From: Micromonospora sp. ATCC 39149
GTDB lineage: Bacteria; Actinomycetota; Actinomycetes; Mycobacteriales; Micromonosporaceae
Length of the DNA: 64,000 nt
Assembly: GCF_000158815.1 (NCBI RefSeq)
Contig: NZ_GG657738.1
Coordinates: forward strand, 992,717-1,056,716
Reading direction: 5' to 3'
Below the pieces are notes generated by a model, which saw only the letters and a program-made list of their open reading frames with translations, did not search any database and was not told the origin of the DNA. The position numbers were made by a program, and so were the translations under genes. Position 1 is the first letter of the stretch. Every line of letters begins with the position of its first letter. Positions 41,823 to 50,602 of the stretch are shown here, piece after piece.

Positions 41823-42739
41823 GACGTCGCTCCGACGGTGTTCGCGCGGTACTCGGCCGCGTCGCGGGTCAGGTTGATGAAGACTTCTTCCAGCGAGGCC
41901 TGCTGTGCGGTGAGCTCGAGCAGCGTGATACCGGCCGCCCCGGCGGCCATGCCGATCTGGTCGGTCGTCAACCCCGACACCGTCAGCGTCTCGTCCCGGT
42001 CGAACGAGACCTCGACGTCGGGCCCGGACAATCGGGCGGCGAGCGCGTCCGGGTGGGTGGTGCGCACCCGAACCACGCTGCGGCTACCTGCCCGGACGAA
42101 CTCCGCCACACCGGTATCGGCGATCAGGCGGCCCTTGCCGATGACGATGAGATGCTGGGCGGTGAGCGCCATCTCGCTCATCAGGTGCGAGGAGACGAAG
42201 ACCGTTCGGCCTTCGGCGGCGAGGCTCTGCAACAGCGCGCGCACCCAACGGATGCCGTCGGTGTCGAGTCCGTTGAGCGGTTCGTCGAGGATGACCGTGC
42301 GCGGGTCGCCCAGCAAGGCCGTGGCGATGCCGAGCCGCTGCCCCATGCCGAGCGAGAACTTGCCGGCCCGCCGCCGCGCCACGCCGGACAAGCCGACCGC
42401 CTCGATCACCTCGTCGACCCGAGAGCGGTGGATGCCGCTCGTGCGGGCCAGCGCCAACAGGTGGTTGTACGCGCTGCGGCCCGGGTGGATCGAGCGGGCC
42501 TCCAGCAACGCGCCGACCTCGCGCAGCGGCGCGGTGTGCGCCCGGTACGGCTTGCCGTTCACCAGCACCGAACCGCTCGTCGGCGCGTCCAGCCCGAGGA
42601 TCATCCGCATCGTGGTGGACTTGCCGGCGCCGTTCGGTCCGAGGAAACCGGTCACCGTTGCCGGGCTGACGGTGAATGTCAGCCCGTCGACGGCGAGCTT
42701 GTCGCCGTACCGCTTCGTCAGTTCCCGCGCCTCGATCAT
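41819..42739 (-). CDS. ABC transporter ATP-binding protein (DrrA/BcrA class)
   Basis: 306 aa. Walker A GPNGAGKSTTMRMIL (about residues 33-47), Q-loop region, signature FSLGMGQRLGIATALLGDP (LSxGxxQR variant reading SLGMGQR), Walker B VILDEPLNGLDTDGI, and a C-terminal substrate/regulatory extension (VSFDRDETLTVSG). It is the first gene of the exporter operon, upstream of the permease and the exported peptidase, and is divergent from the kinase/regulator pair at 42899, probably controlled by it. Confidence 0.92.
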   Translation of the reverse strand: MIEARELTKRYGDKLAVDGLTFTVSPATVTGFLGPNGAGKSTTMRMILGLDAPTSGSVLVNGKPYRAHTAPLREVGALLEARSIHPGRSAYNHLLALARTSGIHRSRVDEVIEAVGLSGVARRRAGKFSLGMGQRLGIATALLGDPRTVILDEPLNGLDTDGIRWVRALLQSLAAEGRTVFVSSHLMSEMALTAQHLIVIGKGRLIADTGVAEFVRAGSRSVVRVRTTHPDALAARLSGPDVEVSFDRDETLTVSGLTTDQIGMAAGAAGITLLELTAQQASLEEVFINLTRDAAEYRANTVGATS

Positions 42740-42898
42740 CGCTTTTGCTCCCTCACCTCGTCCGGCTGACGTTTACGCTGCCAGCGCATGTTGGCGCGGT
42801 AAGTGGGGCAGCCAGCCGGACCGCCTTGAGGTTTTCCCCACCCTTGACGGTGGGTTTGCCCGATGGCCGGCCGGCGCCGGGATACCTACCGTGAACAC

Positions 42899-44191
42899 AT
42901 GACCTCAGCGGGAGCGAAAGCGATGACGCACGAGCGGGCCACCGGCCCGCTCGCCGTGCTGCGGCCGCTGTCGTCGCCGCGCACCTGGCAGGCGACCTTC
43001 CACGTGGTGGCTGGGATGTTCCTCGCAGCCACCACGGCCACGGTGATCTGGCTCGTGGGCGTGCTGTGGTGGGCCGCCGTGACCAGCCTCGTCGAAGGCC
43101 CGACCGGCCACCGGCTGCTCCCGGTGCTGTACGTGGTCGTCGCCGTCCTGGGCCCGCTGGCGCTGCCACCGTGCGCGCGGTTCTTCAGCGCGCTGCAACG
43201 GGAGCGGTTCCGGGCGCTGCTCGGTGTCGAGATCGCCGCGCCGAAGCACGACCCGGGCACCGGCTGGCACCGGATCTTCCAGCCGTGGGCCGCCGGAACC
43301 ACCTGGCGCCAGTTCGCCTACCATCTGCTCGCCCCACTGTTGGGCGGCCTCGGCGGGGTGGTCGTCGTGTTCTGCTGGTCGGCGCTCTTCCTCGCCGCCC
43401 TGTCAGGCGACCGCGTGTCCGGGGCGGGGTACGGCCTGTGGTTCGGCGGCGCCACAGCCCTGCTGCTCGCCGCGCCGTGGGTCGCGCGCGGCATCGCCGG
43501 GGCCGACACGGCCGCGGCCCGGCGCCTACTCGGCCGCAGCCACGCCGAGGAACTTGCCGAGCGGGTCGAGTCGCTGGCGCGCAGCCGGGCCGACCTGGTC
43601 GAGGCCGCCGACACCGAACGGCGCCGGATCGAGCGGGACCTGCACGACGGTGTGCAACAGCGCCTCGTCTCCCTGGCGATGAACCTGGGCATGGCCCGCG
43701 CCTCCTTCGCCGACCGGTCGCCGGAGATTCTGGAGGTCGTCGCCGCGGCCCACGACGAGGCCACCGCCGCGCTGGCCGAACTGCGCGACTTCGTTCGTGG
43801 CCTGCATCCGGCCGTCCTCGACGACCGGGGACTCGACGCGGCGCTTTCGGGCATTGTCGCGCGGGCACCGCTGCCGGTGAAACTGCGCGTGGACGTCGCG
43901 CCGCGCTGCTCGCCGAGCGTCGAAGCGATCGCGTACTTCGCCGTGTCCGAAGCCCTGACGAACGTTGCCAAACACGCGAACGCGAGCCGGGCCGAGGTCG
44001 TGGCGAAGCGCGTCGGCGACCGGTTGATCATCACGATCACCGACGACGGCCGCGGCGGCGCGTCGGTCGACGGCGCCGGCACCGGCCTGCGCGGCCTGGC
44101 GCAGCGGGCAGCGGCCCTCGACGGCAGTCTGACCGTGGTGAGTCCGCCCAGCGGGCCCACAACCGTTACCGTGTATGTCCGATGCGAGTAG
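42899..44191 (+). CDS. sensor histidine kinase, NarL-type (HisKA_3), second module
   Basis: 430 aa from ATG 42899 (TACCGT at 42887-42892 lies 6 bases upstream, so probably leaderless; ATG 42923 is an alternative). Six hydrophobic helices lie in the first 210 residues. Phosphoacceptor IERDLHDGVQQRLVSLAM at about 247-264, N box ALTNVAKHANA, G box DDGRGGASVDGAGTGLRGLAQRA. Homologous in layout to the kinase at 7966. It is divergent from the ABC/hydrolase operon. Confidence 0.9.
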   Translation: MTSAGAKAMTHERATGPLAVLRPLSSPRTWQATFHVVAGMFLAATTATVIWLVGVLWWAAVTSLVEGPTGHRLLPVLYVVVAVLGPLALPPCARFFSALQRERFRALLGVEIAAPKHDPGTGWHRIFQPWAAGTTWRQFAYHLLAPLLGGLGGVVVVFCWSALFLAALSGDRVSGAGYGLWFGGATALLLAAPWVARGIAGADTAAARRLLGRSHAEELAERVESLARSRADLVEAADTERRRIERDLHDGVQQRLVSLAMNLGMARASFADRSPEILEVVAAAHDEATAALAELRDFVRGLHPAVLDDRGLDAALSGIVARAPLPVKLRVDVAPRCSPSVEAIAYFAVSEALTNVAKHANASRAEVVAKRVGDRLIITITDDGRGGASVDGAGTGLRGLAQRAAALDGSLTVVSPPSGPTTVTVYVRCE

Positions 44192-44820
44192 TGCTAGCCG
44201 AAGACTCCGTCCTGCTGCGGGCCGGCCTCATCAGGCTACTCACCGAAGGTGGCTTCGAGGTCGTCGCCGCGGTGCCCGACGCCGGCCAATTGCTGGCCGC
44301 TGTCGACGCACACCGACCCGACGTCGTGGTGGTCGACGTGCGGATGCCCCCGACCCACACCGACGAGGGCATCCGGGCCGCGCTCGTCATCCGGCGGCAA
44401 CACCCGAAGATCGCGGTGTGCGTGCTCTCGCAGTACGTGGAGGAACGGTACGCCACCGACCTTCTCTCGGTCGAGACCAGCGGCATCGGATACCTGCTGA
44501 AAGACCGGGTGGCGCAGGTGTCGGACTTCCTCGACGCGCTGCGCCGGGTGGCCGCCGGCGGCACCGCGCTGGACCCCGAAGTTGTCGCCCAACTGCTGGT
44601 GCGCCGCAACGACCCGATGCGGCGCCTGACACCACGCGAGCAGGACGTGCTGCGGCTGATGGCGGAGGGCCGCTCCAACACCGGCATCACGGAGGCATTG
44701 AAGGTCAGCCACAGCGCGGTCGAGAAGTACGTGAGCAACATCTTCGCCAAACTCGACCTACCGCCCACCGACACGGACCACCGCCGGGTGCTGGCCGTGC
44801 TCAAGTACCTCGGCACCTGA
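44182..44820 (+). CDS. response regulator, NarL/FixJ family, second module
   Basis: 212 aa. Receiver: MRVVLAEDSVLLRAGL, Asp in DVVVVDVRMPPTHTDEGI, Lys in GYLLKDR. LuxR HTH: LTPREQDVLRLMAEGRSNTGITEAL. ATG 44182 overlaps the kinase stop by 10 bases. Partner of the preceding kinase. Confidence 0.93.
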   Translation: MRVVLAEDSVLLRAGLIRLLTEGGFEVVAAVPDAGQLLAAVDAHRPDVVVVDVRMPPTHTDEGIRAALVIRRQHPKIAVCVLSQYVEERYATDLLSVETSGIGYLLKDRVAQVSDFLDALRRVAAGGTALDPEVVAQLLVRRNDPMRRLTPREQDVLRLMAEGRSNTGITEALKVSHSAVEKYVSNIFAKLDLPPTDTDHRRVLAVLKYLGT

Positions 44821-44926
44821 CCCAAGGTCAGGGGCGTGTCTCAGTAACCGGCTACCCGCTGTCGGAGTGCATTCGGATGTACCCAGTCACGTGCAGCTGA
44901 GCGTGCCCAGGATGCCTGCACTGGAT

Positions 44927-45862
44927 TCAGTTCCGCCGTCTGAACGTGCCGGGGGCTGTCCCGTACGTGCGCTTGAACGCGTTGGCGAAGGCGAACTCGG
45001 AGGCGTAGCCCACCTGGGCGGCGACGGATTTCAATGGTGCGTCCGATGCCCGCAGCAGGCGCGCGGCCGTGGTCATCCGCCACCAGGTCAGGTAGCTGAG
45101 GGGTGGTTGGCCGATCAGCGTGGCGAAGCGCCTGGCGAACGGTGCGCGGGAGAGCCCCGCTTCCGCGGCGAGCTTCGCCACTGTCCACGGTGCCGCCGGG
45201 GCCCGGTGGATGGCGTGGAGGGCGGCGGTTACCGGCGGGTCGTTGAGCGCGGCGGCCCAGCCGGTGGTGTTGCCCCGGGCGGGCTGTTCGTTGAACCAGA
45301 TGCGCAGGATGTACAGCAGCAATGTGTCCAGGAGCGCGGGGACGGCCGCGTCCGTGCCGAGGCGCGGGTGCTCCAGTTCGGCGGCCAGTAGCCCCACGGC
45401 CGAGCGCAGTTCCGGGTGGCGAGCCGGGTGCGCGGGGAGGTGGATCCGGTCAGGCAGGTCACGCAGCAGCGGGTGGGTGCGGGACGGGTCGAGCTGGTAG
45501 GTCCCACAGAGCACGACGGTGACCGGACCGTAGTCTCCGGTCCGGTCGACGCTGTCCGACCTGTAGGGCTCGGCAAATCGGGGGTCGTCGGGGTCGCAAG
45601 CGGGGGCCGTCGCCAAGGTTTCGGGGCTGTCGGCCAGGGTGTGCCCACTGCCGTGGGGCAGGAACACCACGTCGCCCACGCCCAGCGGGACGGGCTCTGC
45701 GTCTGGAGGGCGTAGCCAGCAGGAGCCCTGCAGGATCACCTGAAAGCCCGCCGACCCCGGTACGGAGGCGAACTCCTGACCCCACGGGGCATGCCACCGC
45801 ACGTGCGCCGACCGAGGCCGCCCGGTCCGCATCACCGCGATGACGTCACTGAGCACATCCAT
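44927..45862 (-). CDS. AraC family regulator with cupin (Cupin_6) domain
   Basis: 311 aa. N-terminal cupin-type ligand domain (WHAPWGQEFASVPGSAGFQVILQGSCWL, LGVGDVVFLPHGSGHTL). C-terminal double HTH (WTVAKLAAEAGLSRAPFARRF, KSVAAQVGYASEFAFANAFKRTYG). It is divergent from the quinone-oxidoreductase gene at 45952, the common arrangement for a redox or electrophile-sensing regulator and its target (family knowledge and context). Confidence 0.9.
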   Translation of the reverse strand: MDVLSDVIAVMRTGRPRSAHVRWHAPWGQEFASVPGSAGFQVILQGSCWLRPPDAEPVPLGVGDVVFLPHGSGHTLADSPETLATAPACDPDDPRFAEPYRSDSVDRTGDYGPVTVVLCGTYQLDPSRTHPLLRDLPDRIHLPAHPARHPELRSAVGLLAAELEHPRLGTDAAVPALLDTLLLYILRIWFNEQPARGNTTGWAAALNDPPVTAALHAIHRAPAAPWTVAKLAAEAGLSRAPFARRFATLIGQPPLSYLTWWRMTTAARLLRASDAPLKSVAAQVGYASEFAFANAFKRTYGTAPGTFRRRN

Positions 45863-45951
45863 GCGGTGAGACTACGCGGGCGAGACGTACGCGTATGAAC
45901 TGGGCACTCTGCCGCATGGATCGTCTCCGTATGGAGTCGTAGATTCGCGGC
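45863..45951. promoter_or_regulatory. divergent promoters of the AraC and oxidoreductase genes
   Basis: TAGATT (45940-45945) lies 6 bases before ATG 45952. On the minus strand TAGTCT (45874-45869) lies 6 bases before ATG 45862. Neither gene has a Shine-Dalgarno, so both look leaderless. CTCC-GTAT-GGAG (about 45924-45935) and repeated ACGTACGCGT-type sequence between them are candidate AraC sites. Confidence 0.5.
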
Positions 45952-46881
45952 ATGAAGATGAAGACCGCACGTATCCACGACTACGGTGACGCGTCCGTGA
46001 TCCGCTACGACGACGTTGCGCGCCCTCAGCCTGCATCAGGTGAAGTGCTCATCCGTGTCGCCGCGACCTCGTTCAACCCCACCGAGGCCGCGTTGCGGGC
46101 CGGACTGCTGCGGGGGTCCTTTCCCTTGGACCTGCCCTACACGCTCGGATGGGACGTCGCCGGCACTATCGCCGAGATCGGCGCGGGTGCGGAGGGGTTC
46201 GCCGTCGGCGACCGGGTCATCGGGCGGCTTGACAGCGCGGGTGCGGCCGCCGAGTACGTACGGGCGCCCGTGGCCACGCTGGTCACGGCTCCCGCCTCCG
46301 TCCCTCTCGCAAACGCTGCGGCCCTTCCCGTGGCCGGCCTCACGGCGTGGCAGGCGGTGTTCGAGCACGGGAAGGTAGCCGCCGGTCAGCGGGTACTGGT
46401 CAACGGTGCGGGCGGAGGCGTCGGTGGCTTCGTGACGCAGCTCGCCAAGTACGCGGGAGCCGAGGTGATCGCCACGGCCAGCGCCCGCAGCGCCGAGGCG
46501 GTCGGGCGGCAGGGGGCGGACCAGGTGATCGACTACACCGCCACGCCGGTGGTTGCCGCGCTCGACGGCCCGGTGGACACGCTGCTCAACCTGGTCCCGC
46601 TGAACCCACCGGACGCCGCGGCCCTGGCGCCGCTGGTGCGGCCGGGCGGGCGGATCGTCTCGATCGCCACCCCGATCGAGCCGCCTGCCGATGCCGGGGT
46701 GACTGCGATGCACATTGTCGCCCGCAATGACGTGGAGCATCTGGCGGCGCTGGTGGAGCTCGTCGACGCGGGTGTGGTCACCATCGACATCAGCGAGTCG
46801 CGCCCACTGGCCGGCCTCGGCGCCATCCACCGCCTCAGCGAGGCCGGCCGGATCCGAGGCAAGGTCATCATCGTTCCTTGA
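45952..46881 (+). CDS. NADP-dependent oxidoreductase (zinc-less MDR/quinone reductase type)
   Basis: 309 aa, medium-chain dehydrogenase fold without the structural zinc cluster. Landmarks: LPYTLGWDVAGTIAEIGAG, AAEYVRAP, AALPVAGLTAWQAVF, the NADP-binding VLVNGAGGGVGGFVTQLAKYAGAEVIATAS, and VIIVP C terminus. It probably reduces quinones or enones with NADPH. No RBS; likely leaderless. The AraC gene upstream is its probable regulator. Confidence 0.9.
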   Translation: MKMKTARIHDYGDASVIRYDDVARPQPASGEVLIRVAATSFNPTEAALRAGLLRGSFPLDLPYTLGWDVAGTIAEIGAGAEGFAVGDRVIGRLDSAGAAAEYVRAPVATLVTAPASVPLANAAALPVAGLTAWQAVFEHGKVAAGQRVLVNGAGGGVGGFVTQLAKYAGAEVIATASARSAEAVGRQGADQVIDYTATPVVAALDGPVDTLLNLVPLNPPDAAALAPLVRPGGRIVSIATPIEPPADAGVTAMHIVARNDVEHLAALVELVDAGVVTIDISESRPLAGLGAIHRLSEAGRIRGKVIIVP

Positions 46882-46996
46882 GCGCTGGGTCCTGCAGAGC
46901 GTGACAGGCGCGCCGGGGGTTCGGTCGGCCTGACAGTCGGGATCTGTTCTCTCGCGCGCGTCGAGCGGCACCGGTCACCGGCGACTCCCGGGTGGC

Positions 46997-47695
46997 TCAA
47001 CCGAAGCGGAACTCGCCGTCATCCCGTACGAAGATCTCCTCGTCCACCCAGCGCCGTTCGGTGTTCGACACCGTGCGGAGGTACTGGCACGAGTATCCGG
47101 TGCTCTTCCCCTTCTCGGCCAGCCAGATCTCCGGGAGCTTGTCGCACCGCACCTCGTCCGACATGTCTTCGTAGTACCGCCAGGCATGGTCGTACAGCAG
47201 TTTCGCGGTCAGTATGCGCTTACGGGGATGCACCGTGTAGTGGATTACACCATCCCCCGGCCGGTAGTCGGGCTCGATGACCACGTTCCAATCCACCCGC
47301 AGGCCGCGGAAGACGACCGTGCACCAGGTGCCCGCCATGGGCGCCAGCTTAATCTTGCCACCGGCACAGGTGGCGGCGGTGATCTTCCCCGGGACTCCTC
47401 CCATGTCGAGCGTCTTCTCCTGCAGTTCGGGCAGCACCTGTTCGGTGAACGAGACGCCCGGGCCCGACTTGCCCGGCACGGCCGCTTCGATCTGCTCCTG
47501 GGTCAGTAGACCGGCCTGCGGTCCGGTGATCTTTACAGGACGCTCCCGGCCGACCACGACCGGAGAGGGCGGCGGGCCGGCGGTGGCGGGACTTGTCGTC
47601 GCGCCCGCATCCGGGGTGCTCGGGTCGCAGGCGCTTGCGGCAGCTACGACCACCACGCCGAGCAGCACGCGTAGGAACGCTGATGGGCTCGCCAT
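46997..47695 (-). CDS. lipoprotein of unknown function
   Basis: 232 aa from ATG 47695. The N terminus is a lipoprotein signal (SAFLRVLLGVVVVAAASACDPS) with the lipobox cysteine at about residue 23, followed by a Thr/Pro-rich linker and a globular domain with four cysteines (ATCAGGKIKLAPMAGTWCTVVF, VRCDKLP, GYSCQYL). It is anchored on the outer face of the membrane. Family not recognised. TACGCT lies 7 bases before the start, so it may be leaderless. A longer frame back to 47848 ignores the lipobox. Confidence 0.75.
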   Translation of the reverse strand: MASPSAFLRVLLGVVVVAAASACDPSTPDAGATTSPATAGPPPSPVVVGRERPVKITGPQAGLLTQEQIEAAVPGKSGPGVSFTEQVLPELQEKTLDMGGVPGKITAATCAGGKIKLAPMAGTWCTVVFRGLRVDWNVVIEPDYRPGDGVIHYTVHPRKRILTAKLLYDHAWRYYEDMSDEVRCDKLPEIWLAEKGKSTGYSCQYLRTVSNTERRWVDEEIFVRDDGEFRFG

Positions 47696-47906
47696 GGCAC
47701 CGAGCGTATCCACCCTATCGATGGAATACGTACCATAACTGCCCACGGCGGCGCCGGGCCCGGCTTTCCAGCCGGCCGCCCAGCCGTTCTCGGAGCTCGC
47801 CGGCCGCCGGCAGCTCGAACGGCACACCGGCCGCCGCCCCTCCACCACGATCGAAGCGGCCCATGCAAGATCGAACCCCCGTGGCGACGCCCGTTAATGT
47901 ATCTAC

Positions 47907-49361
47907 ATGAAGCTATTGACTTCACTGGCTGTCACGGCCGCTACCATCGTCGTGGTCAGCGCCGGGGCGCCGGCTGTCGCGGCACGGGCGGAACTGCAGT
48001 GGGGAGCGTGCCCCGGCGCGTCCCATCCGGACATACGCTGCACAAAGGTGAAGGTGCCCCTCGACTATCGCCGGCCGGGCGGCCGCAGCATCGACATCGC
48101 CGTGTCCCGTCTGCCCGCGACCGATCCCGCGCAGCGCCGCGGCGTTCTGTTGACCACCGGCGGCGGGCCGGGCGGCCCCGGCGTGCAGCTGCCCGAGGAA
48201 CTGGCGGCCGTGCTGCCGCAGGAGGTGCGCGCCCGATACGACCTGATAGGTTTCGACATCCGCTTTGTCGAGCAGAGCACCCCGATCAGCTGCGGCCAGG
48301 CGGCCGAGGAGCCGGGCGGATTCTGGGTACGCGACCCCGGCAGCCTGGACCGGTTCGTGGCCCAGGTGTCCGAGGCGCGGCGGTATGCGCAGGCATGCGC
48401 CGACGTCAGCGGATGGGCGCTACCACACGCCACCACAGCCAACGCCGCACGGGACATGGACGAAATCCGCAAGGCGCTCGGCGAGCCGAAGATCTCATAT
48501 CTCGGTGGCTCCTACGCGGGCATGCTCGGGGCGACCTACTCCACGCTGTTTCCCGAGCGCGTGGACCGGTTTGTGCTGGACAGCCCGATCAATGGTGACC
48601 TGATCTGGCGGCAGTTCGAACTGTCCCGCACGCCCGCCTTCGAGGCCGGGCTGGACGCGTTCGCGGCGTGGGTCGCTAAGAGCGGCGGGTACGGTTTCGG
48701 CAACACCGCGACCGAGGTCGAGGCGAACATCGAGGCGCTGCTCGACCTGGCGGCCACCACACCCATCAAGGTCGACGGGCACGCGTGGACGGCGGGCGAA
48801 CTGGGCAACCTCGTCATCATCGCCATCTTCTTCGAGCAGTACTTCCCGTACGTCGCGGCCGATCTCGCGGCCATTCGGGACGGCTCGCCGCCGCCGGTGC
48901 CGTTCCCGCTCTACCCTTCCGCGCGGCCGGGCGTGCCCGGCGTACCGGCGGACAACCACACGGCGGTGAACATGGCCTACCGGTGCGGCGACAACGCCTG
49001 GCCGCGCGCCTTGCACACCTATGTGGCCGACGTGCGCCGGTATTCGGCCCAGTACCCAAGCTTCGGCCCGGCCAACGCGAACATCAACGCCTGTGCCTTC
49101 TGGCCGTCCGGTGCGGACAACCGGGTGCCGCTGGCCGGCAACCGTGCGCCGGGTGTGCTGGTGACGGCCGCGCTGCGGGACGTGTCCGTGCCCATCGCCA
49201 ATTCACGCGCGGTCGCTGCGGCGGTCCACGGCTCTCGGCTGGTCACGATCGACGCGCAGACCCATGCGCCGTTCCCGCACTTCGGCAACGCCTGCCTCAA
49301 CGGCGCCGTCGTCGACTACCTCGTCACCGGAGTGCTCCCGGCAAGCGACATAGCCTGTTGA
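47907..49361 (+). CDS. secreted tripeptidyl-aminopeptidase-like serine hydrolase, paralogue
   Basis: 484 aa. Signal peptide (LLTSLAVTAATIVVVSAGAP, cleaved near AVAARA), VPLDYRRPGGRSIDIAVSRLPA, YDLIGFDIRFVEQSTP, nucleophile Ser in SYLGGSYAGMLGATYSTLFPERVDRF, a TAP-like C-terminal domain with VLVTAALRDVSVPIA (Asp region) and AQTHAPFPHFGNAC (His). It is clearly related to the protein encoded at 39444-40982. TAATGT (47895-47900) lies 6 bases before ATG 47907, so probably leaderless. Its 3' end faces the DUF3618 gene across a strong hairpin. Confidence 0.88.
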   Translation: MKLLTSLAVTAATIVVVSAGAPAVAARAELQWGACPGASHPDIRCTKVKVPLDYRRPGGRSIDIAVSRLPATDPAQRRGVLLTTGGGPGGPGVQLPEELAAVLPQEVRARYDLIGFDIRFVEQSTPISCGQAAEEPGGFWVRDPGSLDRFVAQVSEARRYAQACADVSGWALPHATTANAARDMDEIRKALGEPKISYLGGSYAGMLGATYSTLFPERVDRFVLDSPINGDLIWRQFELSRTPAFEAGLDAFAAWVAKSGGYGFGNTATEVEANIEALLDLAATTPIKVDGHAWTAGELGNLVIIAIFFEQYFPYVAADLAAIRDGSPPPVPFPLYPSARPGVPGVPADNHTAVNMAYRCGDNAWPRALHTYVADVRRYSAQYPSFGPANANINACAFWPSGADNRVPLAGNRAPGVLVTAALRDVSVPIANSRAVAAAVHGSRLVTIDAQTHAPFPHFGNACLNGAVVDYLVTGVLPASDIAC

Positions 49362-49405
49362 GGGCTGACCACGAGGCTGCCCGAGCCATCTGCTGGGGCC
49401 TGATC

Positions 49406-49445
49406 AGAGCGCCCGCCGACGATCACGATCGTCGGCGGGCGCTCT
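49406..49445. terminator. 19-bp perfect-stem bidirectional terminator
   Basis: AGAGCGCCCGCCGACGATC (49406-49424) and its exact complement (49427-49445) are separated by two bases, which will open to a 4-6 base loop. It sits between the convergent genes ending at 49361 and 49546 and is the strongest hairpin in the window. Confidence 0.8.
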
Positions 49446-49545
49446 GGCCACCTACGCGGCAGCAGTAGCGGTGAACACGCTCGCTCTTGGTGGCGGGACT
49501 GCGTAGAGATCGCCCCACTCCCCACGGCCTCGCAGGTTGCGCCCG

Positions 49546-50166
49546 TTACTGGCGGCGGATGTTCTCCTTGGTCTGTTCTGCCTGCCCGCGTAGTTCCCCG
49601 GCGGTGGCCTGTCCCTGTTCGCGCATTGTCGAGGCGCTCTTGGCTGCCTGGTCTTTGACTGCGCCGGCTGCTTCCTGTACGGGTTGACGTAGGTTGTCCT
49701 GCATCTGGTGGGCGGTGGTGCGCATCTGTTGCCTGATCTCCTCGGAGTGCTCGGTGACCTTGCCCTTCGCCTGACCGGCCGCCCGTCGTTCCGGTTCTGA
49801 CGGGGGCAGCAGGGACGAGATGAGAGCACCGAGCCCGAACGCGATGAGTCCAGCGGCGAGTGGATTGCCCTGGGTGGCTTCGCGTTGTTTCTGCGGAAGT
49901 GTTCCCACCGTCTCCTTGGCCTGTGAGCCGGCAGCGGCCACCTGGTGGGCGGCCGACGAGGTCTTCGCCCGGCCGGTCTCACCCGCGTGGGCTGCACTGC
50001 CCATGATCCGATCCTTGAGGGCGGATAGCCGGCCCCGCGCCTCGTGCATCTTTCGATCGGCGACCCGACGTGGATTCACCTTGTCGGTCAGCAAGTTCAC
50101 GTCGCCGCTGAGACGGGCGCGGGTTCTCTCGATGTCGGAGCGGATGTCATCTGGATCGGCTGTCAC
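49546..50166 (-). CDS. DUF3618-containing membrane-associated protein
   Basis: 206 aa. DUF3618 start (DPDDIRSDIERTRARLSGDVNLLTDKV) at residues 5-31, then a helical Ala/Lys/Gln-rich segment, a hydrophobic helix (NPLAAGLIAFGLGALISSLLPP, about 101-122) and a long amphipathic coiled-coil-like tail with repeated 11-mer-like QAKGKVTEHSEEIRQQM pattern, reminiscent of stress-related LEA-like helices. Last gene of the minus-strand module, with overlap of 20 bases with the holin-type gene. Confidence 0.82.
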   Translation of the reverse strand: MTADPDDIRSDIERTRARLSGDVNLLTDKVNPRRVADRKMHEARGRLSALKDRIMGSAAHAGETGRAKTSSAAHQVAAAGSQAKETVGTLPQKQREATQGNPLAAGLIAFGLGALISSLLPPSEPERRAAGQAKGKVTEHSEEIRQQMRTTAHQMQDNLRQPVQEAAGAVKDQAAKSASTMREQGQATAGELRGQAEQTKENIRRQ

Positions 50167-50602
50167 CGTCGTTCCTCTCTGCGTTCTGATGGCGGGTGAA
50201 GGCGCCCGGAACCTGGCGGACCGTTTCGGTGGTACGGGGCAGGCCGGGCTTGACCCGACGAAGCCGGCCGCGCGCCACCGTGAACAGGACTACACCGATG
50301 ACGGCCCAGATTCCGGCGACGATCAGTGCCGCCCACCCCTGATCCATCACGTTCGCCAGCGCCCACCAGAGCGCGAACGACAGGAACAGCAGGGTCATGA
50401 ACCCCGCCAGGGCGGCACCACCGAACATGCCGGCCGCTTGACCGGCAGCGCGCACCTCTTGGCGCACCTCGGCCTTGGCGAGCTGAACCTCCTGACGCAC
50501 GAGCGTCGACACGTCACGGGTGACGTCCCCGAGCAGCTCGCCGAGGGATGCCTGTGTCCGGTCGGGCGCAGCTTCGGCTCGGCCCCGTGCTGAGGCGCTC
50601 AT
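50147..50602 (-). CDS. phage-holin-superfamily (Phage_holin_3_6) membrane protein
   Basis: 151 aa. An amphipathic N-terminal segment (LGELLGDVTRDVSTLVRQEVQLAKAEVRQEV) is followed by two transmembrane helices (GMFGGAALAGFMTLLFLSFALWWAL and WAALIVAGIWAVIGVVLFTVA) and a basic tail. The family name comes from a Pfam relation; these chromosomal proteins accompany DUF3618 proteins and are not lysis genes. Overlaps both neighbours. Confidence 0.85.
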   Translation of the reverse strand: MSASARGRAEAAPDRTQASLGELLGDVTRDVSTLVRQEVQLAKAEVRQEVRAAGQAAGMFGGAALAGFMTLLFLSFALWWALANVMDQGWAALIVAGIWAVIGVVLFTVARGRLRRVKPGLPRTTETVRQVPGAFTRHQNAERNDGDSRSR

